Source: JBHJGP01 sp050331695
GTDB lineage: Bacteria > Pseudomonadota > Alphaproteobacteria > Geminicoccales > Geminicoccaceae
Assembly: GCA_050331695.1 (NCBI GenBank)
Contig: JBHJGP010000013.1
Location: forward strand, 186,001 to 250,000
DNA: 64,000 bases
Direction of reading: 5' to 3'
The first letter of the stretch is position 1, and every line of letters begins with the position of its first letter. This document shows, in pieces, positions 24,618 to 33,160 of this stretch. A program made the translations under genes and the position numbers. The notes under the pieces were generated by a model, which had not been told where the DNA came from, made no database searches, and saw only the letters and a program-made list of their open reading frames with translations.

Positions 24618-25205
24618 ATGGCTCAAGATGAACATCTTTCTCAACCTGTGCCTGAGATCCCGCGCAAAGATCTCGTGCAGCAGGTCCTGGACAAGCTTTC
24701 CATAAGGCTGAACTCGTTCCCGTTCGCCGCGGCGATCGCCGATCCGGACCAGGAAGATTGCCCGCTTGTCTGGACAAACGAGGCTTTTGTTGAGCTCACC
24801 AAGTACCATTACAAGGAAGCTGTCGGCCGGAACTGTCGATTTCTCCAGGGAAATATTTCTCAGGATACCGATTTCATTCGAAAAACTATTGAAGCCAGAA
24901 AAAATTTGGATTTTATCTTAAAAAATCAAACGAAGCTTGGCGTCACGTTCGATAACTTCGTTTGCATGTGTTGTGTTGAATTCGGCGGTGGCCATCTGTA
25001 CTTTTCTTCGCAGGGTCGGATCGACCCGGAGCTCATCCCACGGCTTCAGAAAAGTGACGATGAAGCCGATGTCTCAGATACAGATTCTTTTCATTTTAGA
25101 AGAAGCAACGAACAAATTAGAAAAGAATGTCTTACGAGTTGGCTATTTGTGCTGAAGTCTCATCTCAATAAAGCCATTTTGTCGAACTCGGAAAGTAAAT
25201 CTTAG
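24618..25205 (+). CDS. Short LOV-domain blue-light photoreceptor protein
   Basis: This 195-residue protein is built around one LOV (PAS) domain. The flavin-binding motif GRNCRFLQG is intact, with the photoactive Cys at about residue 73. Other chromophore residues are present: WTNEAF before it, Asn of LKNQ (103) and FDN (113), and the Gln of SSQG (132) that flips on illumination. No kinase, GGDEF or helix-turn-helix domain follows; about 60 residues of charged C-terminal helix remain, so signalling would be by dimer rearrangement or a partner. The gene is clearly more A+T-rich than its neighbours, suggesting transfer. The start is uncertain: a TTG at 24597 adds seven residues. Confidence 0.85.
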   Translation: MAQDEHLSQPVPEIPRKDLVQQVLDKLSIRLNSFPFAAAIADPDQEDCPLVWTNEAFVELTKYHYKEAVGRNCRFLQGNISQDTDFIRKTIEARKNLDFILKNQTKLGVTFDNFVCMCCVEFGGGHLYFSSQGRIDPELIPRLQKSDDEADVSDTDSFHFRRSNEQIRKECLTSWLFVLKSHLNKAILSNSESKS

Positions 25206-25310
25206 GTAACTCAAACGAAATTTCTCACTTTTAATTTGAAGAGAGTGTTTCGTAAATAGTTGAGATTGACAAAAGGAAATATTTGATGAATTTCGGTTGA
25301 TGTCGCCGAC

Positions 25311-25985
25311 CTAGGGGCAAAGTTCTTCCTGAAGTTGAGCGAGAAATCGGCGCAGAAAGGCGACCCGTTCGTCGGCGATGGCCTTCGCCGCCTCGGTATT
25401 GAGAAGCGCCGGTAGTTTCAGAAGTTTTGTCTGAAAATGATCAATAGCGAACCGTTTGTCGTCTAGGGGGCGGTGCTTCGCCATCAGATCCTCGGGATCG
25501 AACAGCTCGCTATCCATGCGGCCGGCGACGTAGAACGTCCGCGCAAGTCCGATCGCCCCCAGACTTTCGAGCCGATCCGCATCCTGGAGAATTTTCGCTT
25601 CGATCGTTTGCGGTTCGATCGCGGCGGAAAAGCTGTGGGCATGGATGGCGTGATGAACGGCGTCTAGTTTCGAGGCGGCAAAACCGTGGGTGCGAAGGAG
25701 ATCGACGGCCCGGTCAGCGGAAAGGAGCGAGGCCCTAGCCCGGTCCGGCGCGTTTTTGGGCGGGTTGACGAGATCGTGGAGGAAAGCGGCGGCGACGAGG
25801 ACCTCGCCATCGACCGGTTGCGCTTCCCTCGACGCGATCTTGCGGGCATTCGCCCAGACCCGACGGGAATGGTGCAAGCCATGGCTGCCGTCGCCATCGG
25901 CGTGGGCGGCGAGCAGGCCCGCGAGCCGCTCCTCCCAAACGCCAAGGCCCTCGCGTTCGAGGATCATGTCGGACGTCGTCTCCAT
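25311..25985 (-). CDS. HD-domain phosphohydrolase
   Basis: This 224-residue protein belongs to the HD superfamily of metal-dependent phosphohydrolases (YedJ-like). The metal ligands are visible: His in DGSHGLHHSRRVW, the His-Asp of AAFLHDLVNPPKN, and the distal Asp in AKILQDADRLESLGAIG. The DADRL..GAIGLAR segment is typical of the YedJ group, thought to act on nucleotides or small phosphates. I chose ATG at 25985; longer starts have no family counterpart. It is convergent with the LOV gene and divergent from the haloacid dehalogenase gene. Confidence 0.88.
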   Translation of the reverse strand: METTSDMILEREGLGVWEERLAGLLAAHADGDGSHGLHHSRRVWANARKIASREAQPVDGEVLVAAAFLHDLVNPPKNAPDRARASLLSADRAVDLLRTHGFAASKLDAVHHAIHAHSFSAAIEPQTIEAKILQDADRLESLGAIGLARTFYVAGRMDSELFDPEDLMAKHRPLDDKRFAIDHFQTKLLKLPALLNTEAAKAIADERVAFLRRFLAQLQEELCP

Positions 25986-26053
25986 CAGCTGGTTAACGCA
26001 CGAGCTAGGTAAAGATAAGCTTAAGGCCGATGAAAAATCCGAGGGAGGATGCG

Positions 26054-26755
26054 GTGGGCGGTCCAATGAAAGATATCAAGGCTTGTGTCTTTGACGCTTA
26101 CGGCACCCTGTTCGACGTGCACAGCGCCGTCGGCGCGCTGACGCAAGAGATCGCGGCCCATGGCGATCCTCAAGCCCTGTCGGCGACCTGGCGGCAGAAG
26201 CAGATCGAATACACCTGGCTGCGCAGCCTCATGGGCGCGCATATCGATTTCTGGCAGGTCACCGGCGACGGGCTCGATTACGCCATCGAGAAACACCGGA
26301 TTCAAGCGCCAGACCTCCGCCAGAAGCTGATGGAGGCTTATCTTCGCCTCGAAACTTATCCGGAAGTGCCGGCCACGCTTCGGGATCTCAAATCCCTTGG
26401 CTTTAAGCTGGCCATTCTTTCCAACGGCGCGCCCATTATGCTCGAAGCCGCGGTCGAAAATGCGGGTCTGACGGACCTGTTCGATGCGGTTTTGTCGATT
26501 GAGGACGCGGGCATCTTCAAGCCCGATCGCCAAACCTACCAACTGGCATGTAATCGCTTCGATATCGAGCCCCCGGAGGTCTGCTTCCTATCGTCCAACG
26601 CCTGGGATGTCTGCGGTTCGGCCCACTTCGGCTTCCAGGTCGTATGGATCAACCGGTTCGACCAACCACCGGAGCGCCTTCCGGGAGATCGTCGCGCGAC
26701 CATCAAGCGCTTGGCCGACCTGCCGCCGCTACTCGATGCAACCAATCGACCATAG
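26054..26755 (+). CDS. Haloacid dehalogenase, type II (L-2-haloacid dehalogenase-like)
   Basis: This 233-residue HAD hydrolase has the nucleophile motif FDAYGTLFDVHS (Asp about 14). The DAYGT form, together with LSNGAPIML (motif II), FKPDRQTYQ (motif III Lys) and SSNAWDVCGSAHFGF, is specific to type II L-2-haloacid dehalogenases, which replace the halogen of short 2-haloacids with hydroxyl. The Arg and aromatic residues of the halide site are in the usual region (WRQKQIEYTWLRSLM). GTG at 26054 lies five bases after GAGGGAGG; ATG at 26066 is the alternative. It stands alone between divergent and downstream genes. Confidence 0.88.
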   Translation: MGGPMKDIKACVFDAYGTLFDVHSAVGALTQEIAAHGDPQALSATWRQKQIEYTWLRSLMGAHIDFWQVTGDGLDYAIEKHRIQAPDLRQKLMEAYLRLETYPEVPATLRDLKSLGFKLAILSNGAPIMLEAAVENAGLTDLFDAVLSIEDAGIFKPDRQTYQLACNRFDIEPPEVCFLSSNAWDVCGSAHFGFQVVWINRFDQPPERLPGDRRATIKRLADLPPLLDATNRP

Positions 26756-26851
26756 CCAAATCGTGAACGAAGCCATTCCGCAACCGGCCTTGTTCACCCC
26801 GGCGCCTGCCTAGTTCGATTGTTGACGACAACCAAGGGAGGGATTTTGACC

Positions 26852-27826
26852 ATGCCGATACTCTCACGCCGCCAAAGCTTCGCCACCGGCGCCGCGCTGA
26901 TGGCGACCCCACTTGCCGGCGGCCTGGTCGCTGGCCGCGCATTCGCCGAGACCTCGGCGGGCGCCGTCGCCAGCCCGAACATTCGCCGTTTTCCGCTCGG
27001 CGCCTTCGAGGTTACCACGATTTATGACGGCCAGATCGCGCTCGAGGATCCGCACACTATCTTCGGCACCGACCAGGAGCCGGCGACAGTGGCCCAAATC
27101 GCCGAGCAGAATTTCCTGCCGGCCGACAAGCTGGTGATTGGCTTTACACCGATCATCGTCAATACCGGCGAGCAGGTCATCCTGTTCGATGCCGGCAATG
27201 GCGCGCGCCGACGCCCCGATGCCGGGAAGCTCGTTTCGCAGCTGGCGAACGCTGGCTTCTCCGCCGATCAGATCGACACGGTGGTCATCACCCACATGCA
27301 TCCCGACCATATCGGCGGACTCATGGAAGAGGGATCGCCAACCTTCCCCAATGCTGCCTACGTGACCGGTCAGGTCGAATATGATTTCTGGTCGTCGGAA
27401 GACCGTCTCAGCGGGCCGACCGAGGGCACTGCGACGCTCGTGCAGTCAAACGTCGTGCCGCTGGCCGACAAGATGTCCTTCATCGATGATGGCAAGGACG
27501 TCGTCACCGGTGTGACGGCGATCGGTGCAGGCGGTCACACGCCGGGTCACATGGCCTATCACATAGAAAGCGAGGGCGAGCGCTTGTTGCTGTGGGGCGA
27601 CGCCGCCAATCACTACGTCTTCTCGATCCAGCATCCCGACTGGCACGTCCGCTTCGACATGGACAAAGACGCGGCCGCCGCGACACGCCGCAACCTCTTC
27701 GACATGGCCGCGGGCGAGCGCATTCCGGTCACCGGCTACCACATGCCGTTTCCGGCCGTGGGCTTCATCGAAGGAACCGCCGACGGGCACCGCTGGGTGC
27801 CGATGACCTACCAGTTGGACCTCTGA
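26852..27826 (+). CDS. Tat-exported metallo-beta-lactamase-fold hydrolase
   Basis: This 324-residue protein begins with a twin-arginine signal (SRRQSFATGAALMA), so it is folded with its metals before export to the periplasm. The MBL metal motif THMHPDHIGG is complete (His148, His150, Asp152, His153), followed by the later GGHTPGHMAYHI and WGDAANH ligands. The domain resembles the N-acyl homoserine lactonase and methyl-parathion hydrolase group; its substrate is unknown. The start is ATG at 26852, behind GGGAGGG. A good terminator follows at 27866. Confidence 0.9.
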   Translation: MPILSRRQSFATGAALMATPLAGGLVAGRAFAETSAGAVASPNIRRFPLGAFEVTTIYDGQIALEDPHTIFGTDQEPATVAQIAEQNFLPADKLVIGFTPIIVNTGEQVILFDAGNGARRRPDAGKLVSQLANAGFSADQIDTVVITHMHPDHIGGLMEEGSPTFPNAAYVTGQVEYDFWSSEDRLSGPTEGTATLVQSNVVPLADKMSFIDDGKDVVTGVTAIGAGGHTPGHMAYHIESEGERLLLWGDAANHYVFSIQHPDWHVRFDMDKDAAAATRRNLFDMAAGERIPVTGYHMPFPAVGFIEGTADGHRWVPMTYQLDL

Positions 27827-27865
27827 TCCTCATCGAAGCGTCTTTTCGGCAGTTGAAGGCAAGTC

Positions 27866-27896
27866 CGGGCGGGCAGCAAGGCCCGCCCGTCTTGTT
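27866..27896 (+). terminator. Rho-independent terminator after the MBL-fold gene
   Basis: A perfect nine-base stem CGGGCGGGC (27866-27874) and GCCCGCCCG (27881-27889), loop AGCAAG, is followed by a modest T-rich tail TCTTGTT. It lies 40 bases after the stop and should separate this gene from the long catabolic operon that begins at 27948. Confidence 0.75.
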
Positions 27897-27947
27897 CCTG
27901 GATCCATTCCGGCGCAGAGTGCGGCCAACAAAAAGAGCGGGGGATTC

Positions 27948-29474
27948 GTGGACCCAGTCGTTGTCGGCATTGATTCCAGCACGCAAAGCACCAAGGCGAT
28001 CGCGTTCGATCGCCAGGGGCGTTCGGTCGCGGAAGGCCGGGGGCAGGTCCCTTTATCCAATCCCACGCTTTACTGGTTCGAGCAGGAGCCGGAGCACTGG
28101 TGGAGCTCCACGGCCGAGGCGCTGGGCCAACTCACGGACAAGGTCGATGCTGGGGCCATCGAAGCGATCAGCATCTCCAATCAACGGGAGACGATTGGCT
28201 TCCTGAACGCGAATGGCGAGCCTACCCGGCCGGCGATGGTTTGGCTCGATGAACGGGCCCGCGCCGAGGTCGAGACCGCCGATGAGGCGTTTGGCGCTGA
28301 GCGGATCCATCAGATCACCGGCCGTCCGGTCGACCTCACCCCCTGTCTCTATCGGCTGCGCTGGCTCGCCAAGCATGAGCCCCAGATCTTCGAACAGACG
28401 CAGAAATTCGTCGACGTGAACGCCTACCTGACGAAACGGCTGACGGGCCGCCTGGCTTGCGGTTGGTTCGCCTGCGATCCGATGGGCTATTTCGATCTCG
28501 CGGAGAAGAATTGGTCCGCGCCGCTTCTGGAATGGCTGGAGATCGACGAAACCCGTCTACCAGAGTTCGAGGCACCGGGCGACTTGCTGGGCGAGGTCAC
28601 CGAAGAGGCCGCGTCCGCCACGGGCCTTAAGCCCGGTACGCCGGTCTTCGCCGGCGGTGGCGACGGGCAGTGCGCGGCTCTCGGCACCAACTGCACCGCC
28701 TCGGATCAGGCCTACCTCAATCTGGGCACAGCGGTGGTCGGCGGCATCTGGTCGGCGGCTTACAAAAACGCCAGGGCCTGACGGACGGAGCTTTCGGCTG
28801 ACGGCGAAGGATACATTCTCGAAATCTGCCTTCGCTCCGGGGCTTTTCTCATCAATTGGTTCGTTGATCAGTTCGTGGGCGATCGGCTGTCCGGCAATGT
28901 GTTCTCGAAACTGGAAGAGGACGCGCAAAAAATCCCGATCGGCTCGGACGGGCTTTTGTCCCTGCCCTATTGGTCCGGCGTCATGAACCCGCACTGGGAC
29001 ACCAGCGCGCGGGGCGCCTTTCTCGGCCTCGGCGGCGGCCACACGCCGGCCCATCTCTTCCGCTCCCTTCTCGAAGGCATGACGCTGGAGCAGGCGCGAG
29101 GTTTCGCCCAGATGGAACGCCAGGGTCAGGTCGAGATCAGACGGATTCTCGCCATCGGCGGCGGCGCCGCTTCAGGCCTCTGGCCGCAGATGTTGGCCGA
29201 TGCTTGTGCCAAGCCGGTCGTCATTCTGGACACGGTCGAGGCTTCGGCTCTGGGCGCCGCCATGATCGCCGCCAAGGGTGCCGGTTGGTATCCCTCGATC
29301 CGTGAGGCGGCCGCGGCCATGCAGGGCCGGGTGGTCCGGGAGCACGAGCCGGATCCCGATTGCCAACGGGTTTGGGCCGAACTGGCGCAACTCTACGATC
29401 GGATCTACGGGCAAAACGCGGAAACCTTTAAAGCGCTGGTGGCCTTCGCCGCGCGCCATCGGTCGGAGCGCTAG
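27948..29474 (+). pseudogene. FGGY-family carbohydrate kinase interrupted by one in-frame TGA
   Basis: The reading frame is continuous from the GTG at 27948 to the TAG at 29474 (509 codons, full family length) except for a single TGA at 28779-28781, codon 278. Both halves match the FGGY kinase family: VVVGIDSSTQSTKAIAFD (ATP-grip start), WFEQEPEHWW, SISNQRETIGF, AGGGDGQCAALG before the stop, and GEGYILEICLRSGAF, then AIGGGAASGLWPQ, after it. The stop falls where relatives have an aromatic residue (RA[W/F]RT), so a TGG-to-TGA change fits. It is either a recent pseudogene, a sequence error or a read-through gene. It heads the operon with the dehydrogenase genes and would phosphorylate its sugar or polyol. 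Confidence 0.8.
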
Positions 29475-29476
29475 CC

Positions 29477-30799
29477 GTGAGCGATGATCTTGGCGGCGTA
29501 TTGAGTGAGCTGGCGGCGGGGCGTTGGCGGCACCCGGTCTCCGGCGAACGCGTGACCATTCCGATCGAGCACATCGTCATCCAGGAAGATCTTGCCGGCA
29601 GCGAAGGCGAACTGGTTCGCCGTTGCGGTCTGGGCGCCCGGGACAAGACAGTCGCGGTCGTCGGGGACCAAAACACAAGAGAGGTGCTGGGGCGGCGGGT
29701 TTTCGAAGGCCTGAAACGGGACGGTCTCGGTGTAGAAGAGATCGTCTGGGCTGACCCCCATTGTTCGGAAGGCGGGGTCGACGAGCTGCGAGAGCTCCTG
29801 CGCCCTTTCGACGAGGCGGTCGCGGTCGGCTCCGGCACGATCAACGACAGCGTCAAATATGCGACATTCCTCGACAGAAAGCCGTTCGCAACGTTTCCGA
29901 CGTCGCCGATGACCGCTCATTTCACCGGCACCGCGTCAGTCAGTTTCGGTGGGCTCAAGAAATCTCTCACCACTCACAATCCGAAGGGCGTGTTCGTCGA
30001 TCTGGCAGTACTGAAGAGCTGTCCGAAGCGGCTGGTGTGGAGCGCCTATGGCGACGTCATCTGCCGGACCACGGCGCAGGTCGATTGGCTTCTATCTCAC
30101 CGGCTGTTCGGCACGGCCTATAGCGACACGCCCTATCATTTGCTGGCCTATGACGAGGCAGATCTGCTGGATGCCGGCGACGACGTGGCGGCCGGCGACG
30201 ACCAGGCGTTCGCCATGCTCACCCGGATGAACGCGATCATGGGCCTTGGCACCGGTTTCACAGGCACCAGTCACTGCGGCTCGATGGGTGAGCACATGCT
30301 CTCCCACTACATCGATATGTTCGCTGGCGATGCCCATCCGGGTACCCATCACGGTGAGCAGGTGGGCGTCGCGACCATGGTGATGTCCCGGCTCCAGCAC
30401 GATTTTCTGTTGCGTGATGTGCCCCCGAGACTTCATCCCAGCGAGGTCGACGAGACTGCCGTCCGCCGCAGGTTCGGCGACGAGATCGCCGGGCCATCCC
30501 TTGAGCAGTTCGCCAAGAAGGCCCTGGACGGGGAGGGCGCCCGGCGGCTGAGCGAGGATCTCGAGCGCCGTTGGCCGGAGCTGACGGCGGAACTCAGGCC
30601 CCTATTGGTTGCGACTGAACGGCTGGAGCGGGGGCTCATCAAGGTGAGCGCGCCCACCACCGGTGAGGAATTGGGACTTAGCCGAGAGTTCTGGCAGGAC
30701 GCGGTCCGCTATGCGCGGTTCACCCGGGATCGCTTCAGCATGCTCGATATCGCGGGCGACGCCGGCGAGCTTGACACCTTCGCTGACACCTGCCGCTGA
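29477..30799 (+). CDS. sn-Glycerol-1-phosphate dehydrogenase-like enzyme (AraM/EgsA family)
   Basis: This 440-residue, iron/zinc-type dehydrogenase of the AraM/EgsA group reduces dihydroxyacetone phosphate to glycerol-1-phosphate in studied members. Visible motifs are the NAD site VAVGSGTINDSVKYATF, PTSPMTAHFTGTASVSF, the metal Asp in AYGDVICRTTAQVDW, and the two metal His in HCGSMGEHML and HPGTHHGEQVG. The operon context (sugar kinase, GpsA-like enzyme, RpiB) suggests it acts on a longer polyol phosphate rather than lipids. The GTG start lies two bases after the kinase stop; the gene ends TGATG with the next. Confidence 0.85.
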   Translation: MSDDLGGVLSELAAGRWRHPVSGERVTIPIEHIVIQEDLAGSEGELVRRCGLGARDKTVAVVGDQNTREVLGRRVFEGLKRDGLGVEEIVWADPHCSEGGVDELRELLRPFDEAVAVGSGTINDSVKYATFLDRKPFATFPTSPMTAHFTGTASVSFGGLKKSLTTHNPKGVFVDLAVLKSCPKRLVWSAYGDVICRTTAQVDWLLSHRLFGTAYSDTPYHLLAYDEADLLDAGDDVAAGDDQAFAMLTRMNAIMGLGTGFTGTSHCGSMGEHMLSHYIDMFAGDAHPGTHHGEQVGVATMVMSRLQHDFLLRDVPPRLHPSEVDETAVRRRFGDEIAGPSLEQFAKKALDGEGARRLSEDLERRWPELTAELRPLLVATERLERGLIKVSAPTTGEELGLSREFWQDAVRYARFTRDRFSMLDIAGDAGELDTFADTCR

Positions 30800-31845
30800 T
30801 GGCCCGGATCGTCATCATCGGCGCGGGCGTGATGGGCAGCGCGATCGCCCAGCCGCCAGCGGACAACGGTCACCGGGTGCTTCTTGTTGGAAGCGCGCTC
30901 GACGGGACAATCATCGAGCGTCTGAGAGAAAGGGAGTCTCACCCCAAGCTCGATACGCCGCTCGAGGGCAATGTTTTGCCGTTAGCCCACGATCAACTGA
31001 CAAAGGATCACCTGGACGGCGCCGATGCGGTTGTGATCGGCGTCTCCAGTGCCGGCATCCCCTGGATCCTCGACTTTTTGGCCGGTTTCGACGCGCGGAT
31101 CGATCGTCTGATGATGGTGACCAAAGGGCTGGACGTTCCGGGTCCTGGCCGGGTTCGCACCCTGCCGCCTCGGATCCAAGACCGGCTAGGCCCGGACCTG
31201 CCGATTGTCGGCATTGGTGGGCCCTGTATCGCCCGCGAACTCGCGAACCGGGCGCAGACGGCGGTGGTCTACGGCTCGAACGATCTCGGAGCCGCCATCC
31301 ACTGTGCCGAGCTGTTCTCGACCGACTACTACCATGTGCGCGTGGCGAAAGATCTGACCGGCATCGAGGCCAATGCCGCGCTCAAGAATTTTATGGCGAT
31401 TGGCGTGGCGGCCGCGTGGAGCCGTTTTCCCGATCCGAGCAAGGGTAACAGGCGACAGATGAACCCGACCGCGGCCCTGTTCGAGCAAGCGGTATTCGAG
31501 CTGTCCCATCTCACCACCTGGCTAGGCGGCGAGCCTGAGACCGCCCATCGCCTGGCCGGCACCGGCGACCTGTTCGTCACCGTCAATGCCGGCCGAAACT
31601 CTCGTTTGGGTCTGAGGCTTGGCGAGAGCGAACGGGTCTCGGAAGCGCTGGCCGGCGCGCTTAAGGGCGAGACGGTCGAAGGCGTGGATACCGGCCGGGC
31701 GATCGGGCCGGCGCTTCGGCAGGCGTGGGCGGATGATCCGACCCTCGCGCGACGTCTGCCGCTCACGGCCGCGCTGCTCGACAGCATTCTCGACGACAAA
31801 GCTTTTGCTTACGATATGAACGCCTATTGGCGATGGGAGGATTGA
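30799..31845 (+). CDS. GpsA-like NAD(P)-dependent polyol-phosphate dehydrogenase
   Basis: This 348-residue member of the GpsA (glycerol-3-phosphate dehydrogenase) superfamily has the Rossmann motif IVIIGAGVMGSAIA at the N-terminus, the phosphate-binding IGGPCIARELANRA, catalytic Lys in NAALKNFMAIGVAAA and LAGTGDLFVTVNAGRNSRLG, all family landmarks. The sequence departs from housekeeping GpsA (for example GIGGP for the usual SGP), so it is probably a paralogue with a different substrate. Its ATG overlaps the stop of the G1PDH-like gene (TGATG), and RpiB follows after one base. Having both dehydrogenase types together is unusual. Confidence 0.78.
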   Translation: MARIVIIGAGVMGSAIAQPPADNGHRVLLVGSALDGTIIERLRERESHPKLDTPLEGNVLPLAHDQLTKDHLDGADAVVIGVSSAGIPWILDFLAGFDARIDRLMMVTKGLDVPGPGRVRTLPPRIQDRLGPDLPIVGIGGPCIARELANRAQTAVVYGSNDLGAAIHCAELFSTDYYHVRVAKDLTGIEANAALKNFMAIGVAAAWSRFPDPSKGNRRQMNPTAALFEQAVFELSHLTTWLGGEPETAHRLAGTGDLFVTVNAGRNSRLGLRLGESERVSEALAGALKGETVEGVDTGRAIGPALRQAWADDPTLARRLPLTAALLDSILDDKAFAYDMNAYWRWED

Positions 31846-31846
31846 G

Positions 31847-32323
31847 GTGACGCCGAGCTACCAAGTGAAACGTCTGATCATCGGCGCCGATCATTTCGGG
31901 CTGCCGCTCAAGGACGCGATCGCCGAGCACCTCCGCGAAGCCGGTCTCGAGGTCGAGGATATCGGTGTCAGCGACGAAAACCCGGTGGACTATCCGGACA
32001 TCGGTGAAGCGTTGGCGAAAAAAATCGCGGACGGTTCGTTCGAGCGCGGCATTCTCGTCTGTGGCACGGGCGCCGGCATGGCGATCACCGCCAACAAGGT
32101 GCCGGGCGTGCGCGCGGTCTCGGTCCAGGATCCCTACAGCGCCGAGCGGGCGATCGCGTCCAACAATGCCCAGGTGATCACCTTCGGCGCCCAGATCACC
32201 GGGCCCAAGGTCGCGACCATGCTCGCCGACATCTACCTCTCGAACCGCTTCCAGGGTGGTCGCTCGGCGCCCAAGGTCGAGAAGATGGAGAAGCTGGACC
32301 AGACCTACCGCAAGGCGGGTTAG
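31847..32323 (+). CDS. RpiB/LacAB-family sugar-phosphate isomerase
   Basis: This 158-residue isomerase belongs to the RpiB/LacAB family, which interconverts aldose and ketose phosphates. GADHFGLPLK carries the Asp-His pair (residues 15-16) that opens the ring, and LVCGTGAGMAITANKVPGVRA contains the catalytic base Cys72. Family members in tetritol pathways (EryI) act on erythrulose-4-phosphate, so the operon context makes a four-carbon substrate as plausible as ribose-5-phosphate. The GTG at 31847 follows the upstream stop by one base; it is an embedded operon gene, not the lone housekeeping copy. Confidence 0.9.
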   Translation: MTPSYQVKRLIIGADHFGLPLKDAIAEHLREAGLEVEDIGVSDENPVDYPDIGEALAKKIADGSFERGILVCGTGAGMAITANKVPGVRAVSVQDPYSAERAIASNNAQVITFGAQITGPKVATMLADIYLSNRFQGGRSAPKVEKMEKLDQTYRKAG

Positions 32324-32335
32324 TGGGGCTGTCCG

Positions 32336-33160
32336 GTGAGCATTCACCTTTTATCCGTCGAGGACATCGCGGCCGCCGTGCCGGCCGGGGCGCTCTTGGG
32401 CGTGCCGGCCGACTATTCGGGCGTGCCGATGGCCGTGACCCGGGCGCTGATCCGGCGCCGGGCGCGAAGTTTGCGCCTTTTTTGTCTGCCGTCCACCTCG
32501 ATCCAGGGCGACATGTTGGTCGGTGCCGGCTGCGTGGCGTCGATCGAGACCGCCGCCGTCACCCTGGGCGAGTACGGCCTCGCGCCCCGCTTCTGTCATG
32601 CGGTCGAGGCGGGTTCGATCGAGATCAGCGACAGCACTTGTCCCGCTCTTCACGCCCAGCTGCAGGCGACCGAGAAGGGCGTGCCGTTCCTGCCTCTCCG
32701 GGGTCTGATCGGCACCGACATTTTTCGTCATCGCCCCGACTGGAAACTTTCGTCAAATCCTTTCGGGAAGGGTGAAGATAGGATCGTTCTATTGCCGGCG
32801 ACCAGGCTAGATGTGACGGTCTTCCATGCGGCCAAGGCCGACCGGGAAGGCAACATCTGGATCGGCCGCAGACGCGAACTGGCGACACTTGCCCATGCCT
32901 CGGCGCAAGTCTTCGTCACGGTCGAGCAGGTGACGGACGACAGTTTTTTCGACAGTGAGGCTGGCGCCGCTGGGACCTTGCCCGCTTTTTACGTGGATGG
33001 CATCGCGGTCGCGGAGAAAGGCGCCTGGCCCTGCGGCATCGCCGGCCTCTATGAGCCGGACGGCGAGGCGCTTCGCACTTATGCCGAGGCAGCCCGGACA
33101 GACGAAGATTTTCGCGCGTACTTGGTTGACCAGGGCATTGTGGTTCCCGAGCCCGCTTGA
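32336..33160 (+). CDS. CoA-transferase subunit A (glutaconate CoA-transferase-like)
   Basis: This 274-residue family I CoA-transferase alpha subunit has the strand-loop pattern LRLFCLPSTSIQGDMLVGAGCV near the N-terminus, HAQLQATEKGVPFLPLRG in the middle and the family block FHAAKADREGNIWIGRRRE near residue 165, which forms the fold's characteristic glycine-rich loop. Such heterodimers or heterotetramers move CoA between carboxylic acids. The acid is not identifiable from sequence. The GTG start lies twelve bases after rpiB and the stop overlaps the next gene as TGATG, so both subunits are made in step. Confidence 0.85.
   Translation: MSIHLLSVEDIAAAVPAGALLGVPADYSGVPMAVTRALIRRRARSLRLFCLPSTSIQGDMLVGAGCVASIETAAVTLGEYGLAPRFCHAVEAGSIEISDSTCPALHAQLQATEKGVPFLPLRGLIGTDIFRHRPDWKLSSNPFGKGEDRIVLLPATRLDVTVFHAAKADREGNIWIGRRRELATLAHASAQVFVTVEQVTDDSFFDSEAGAAGTLPAFYVDGIAVAEKGAWPCGIAGLYEPDGEALRTYAEAARTDEDFRAYLVDQGIVVPEPA

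Noticed and set aside
24475..24705. Small plus-strand frame with a hydrophobic start ahead of the LOV gene
   Set aside because: It overlaps the LOV N-terminus in another frame, lacks a ribosome-binding site and shows no conserved motif.
28779..28781. Possible selenocysteine codon in the sugar kinase
   Set aside because: FGGY kinases have no selenoprotein members, the residue expected is aromatic, and no obvious SECIS-like hairpin follows the TGA.
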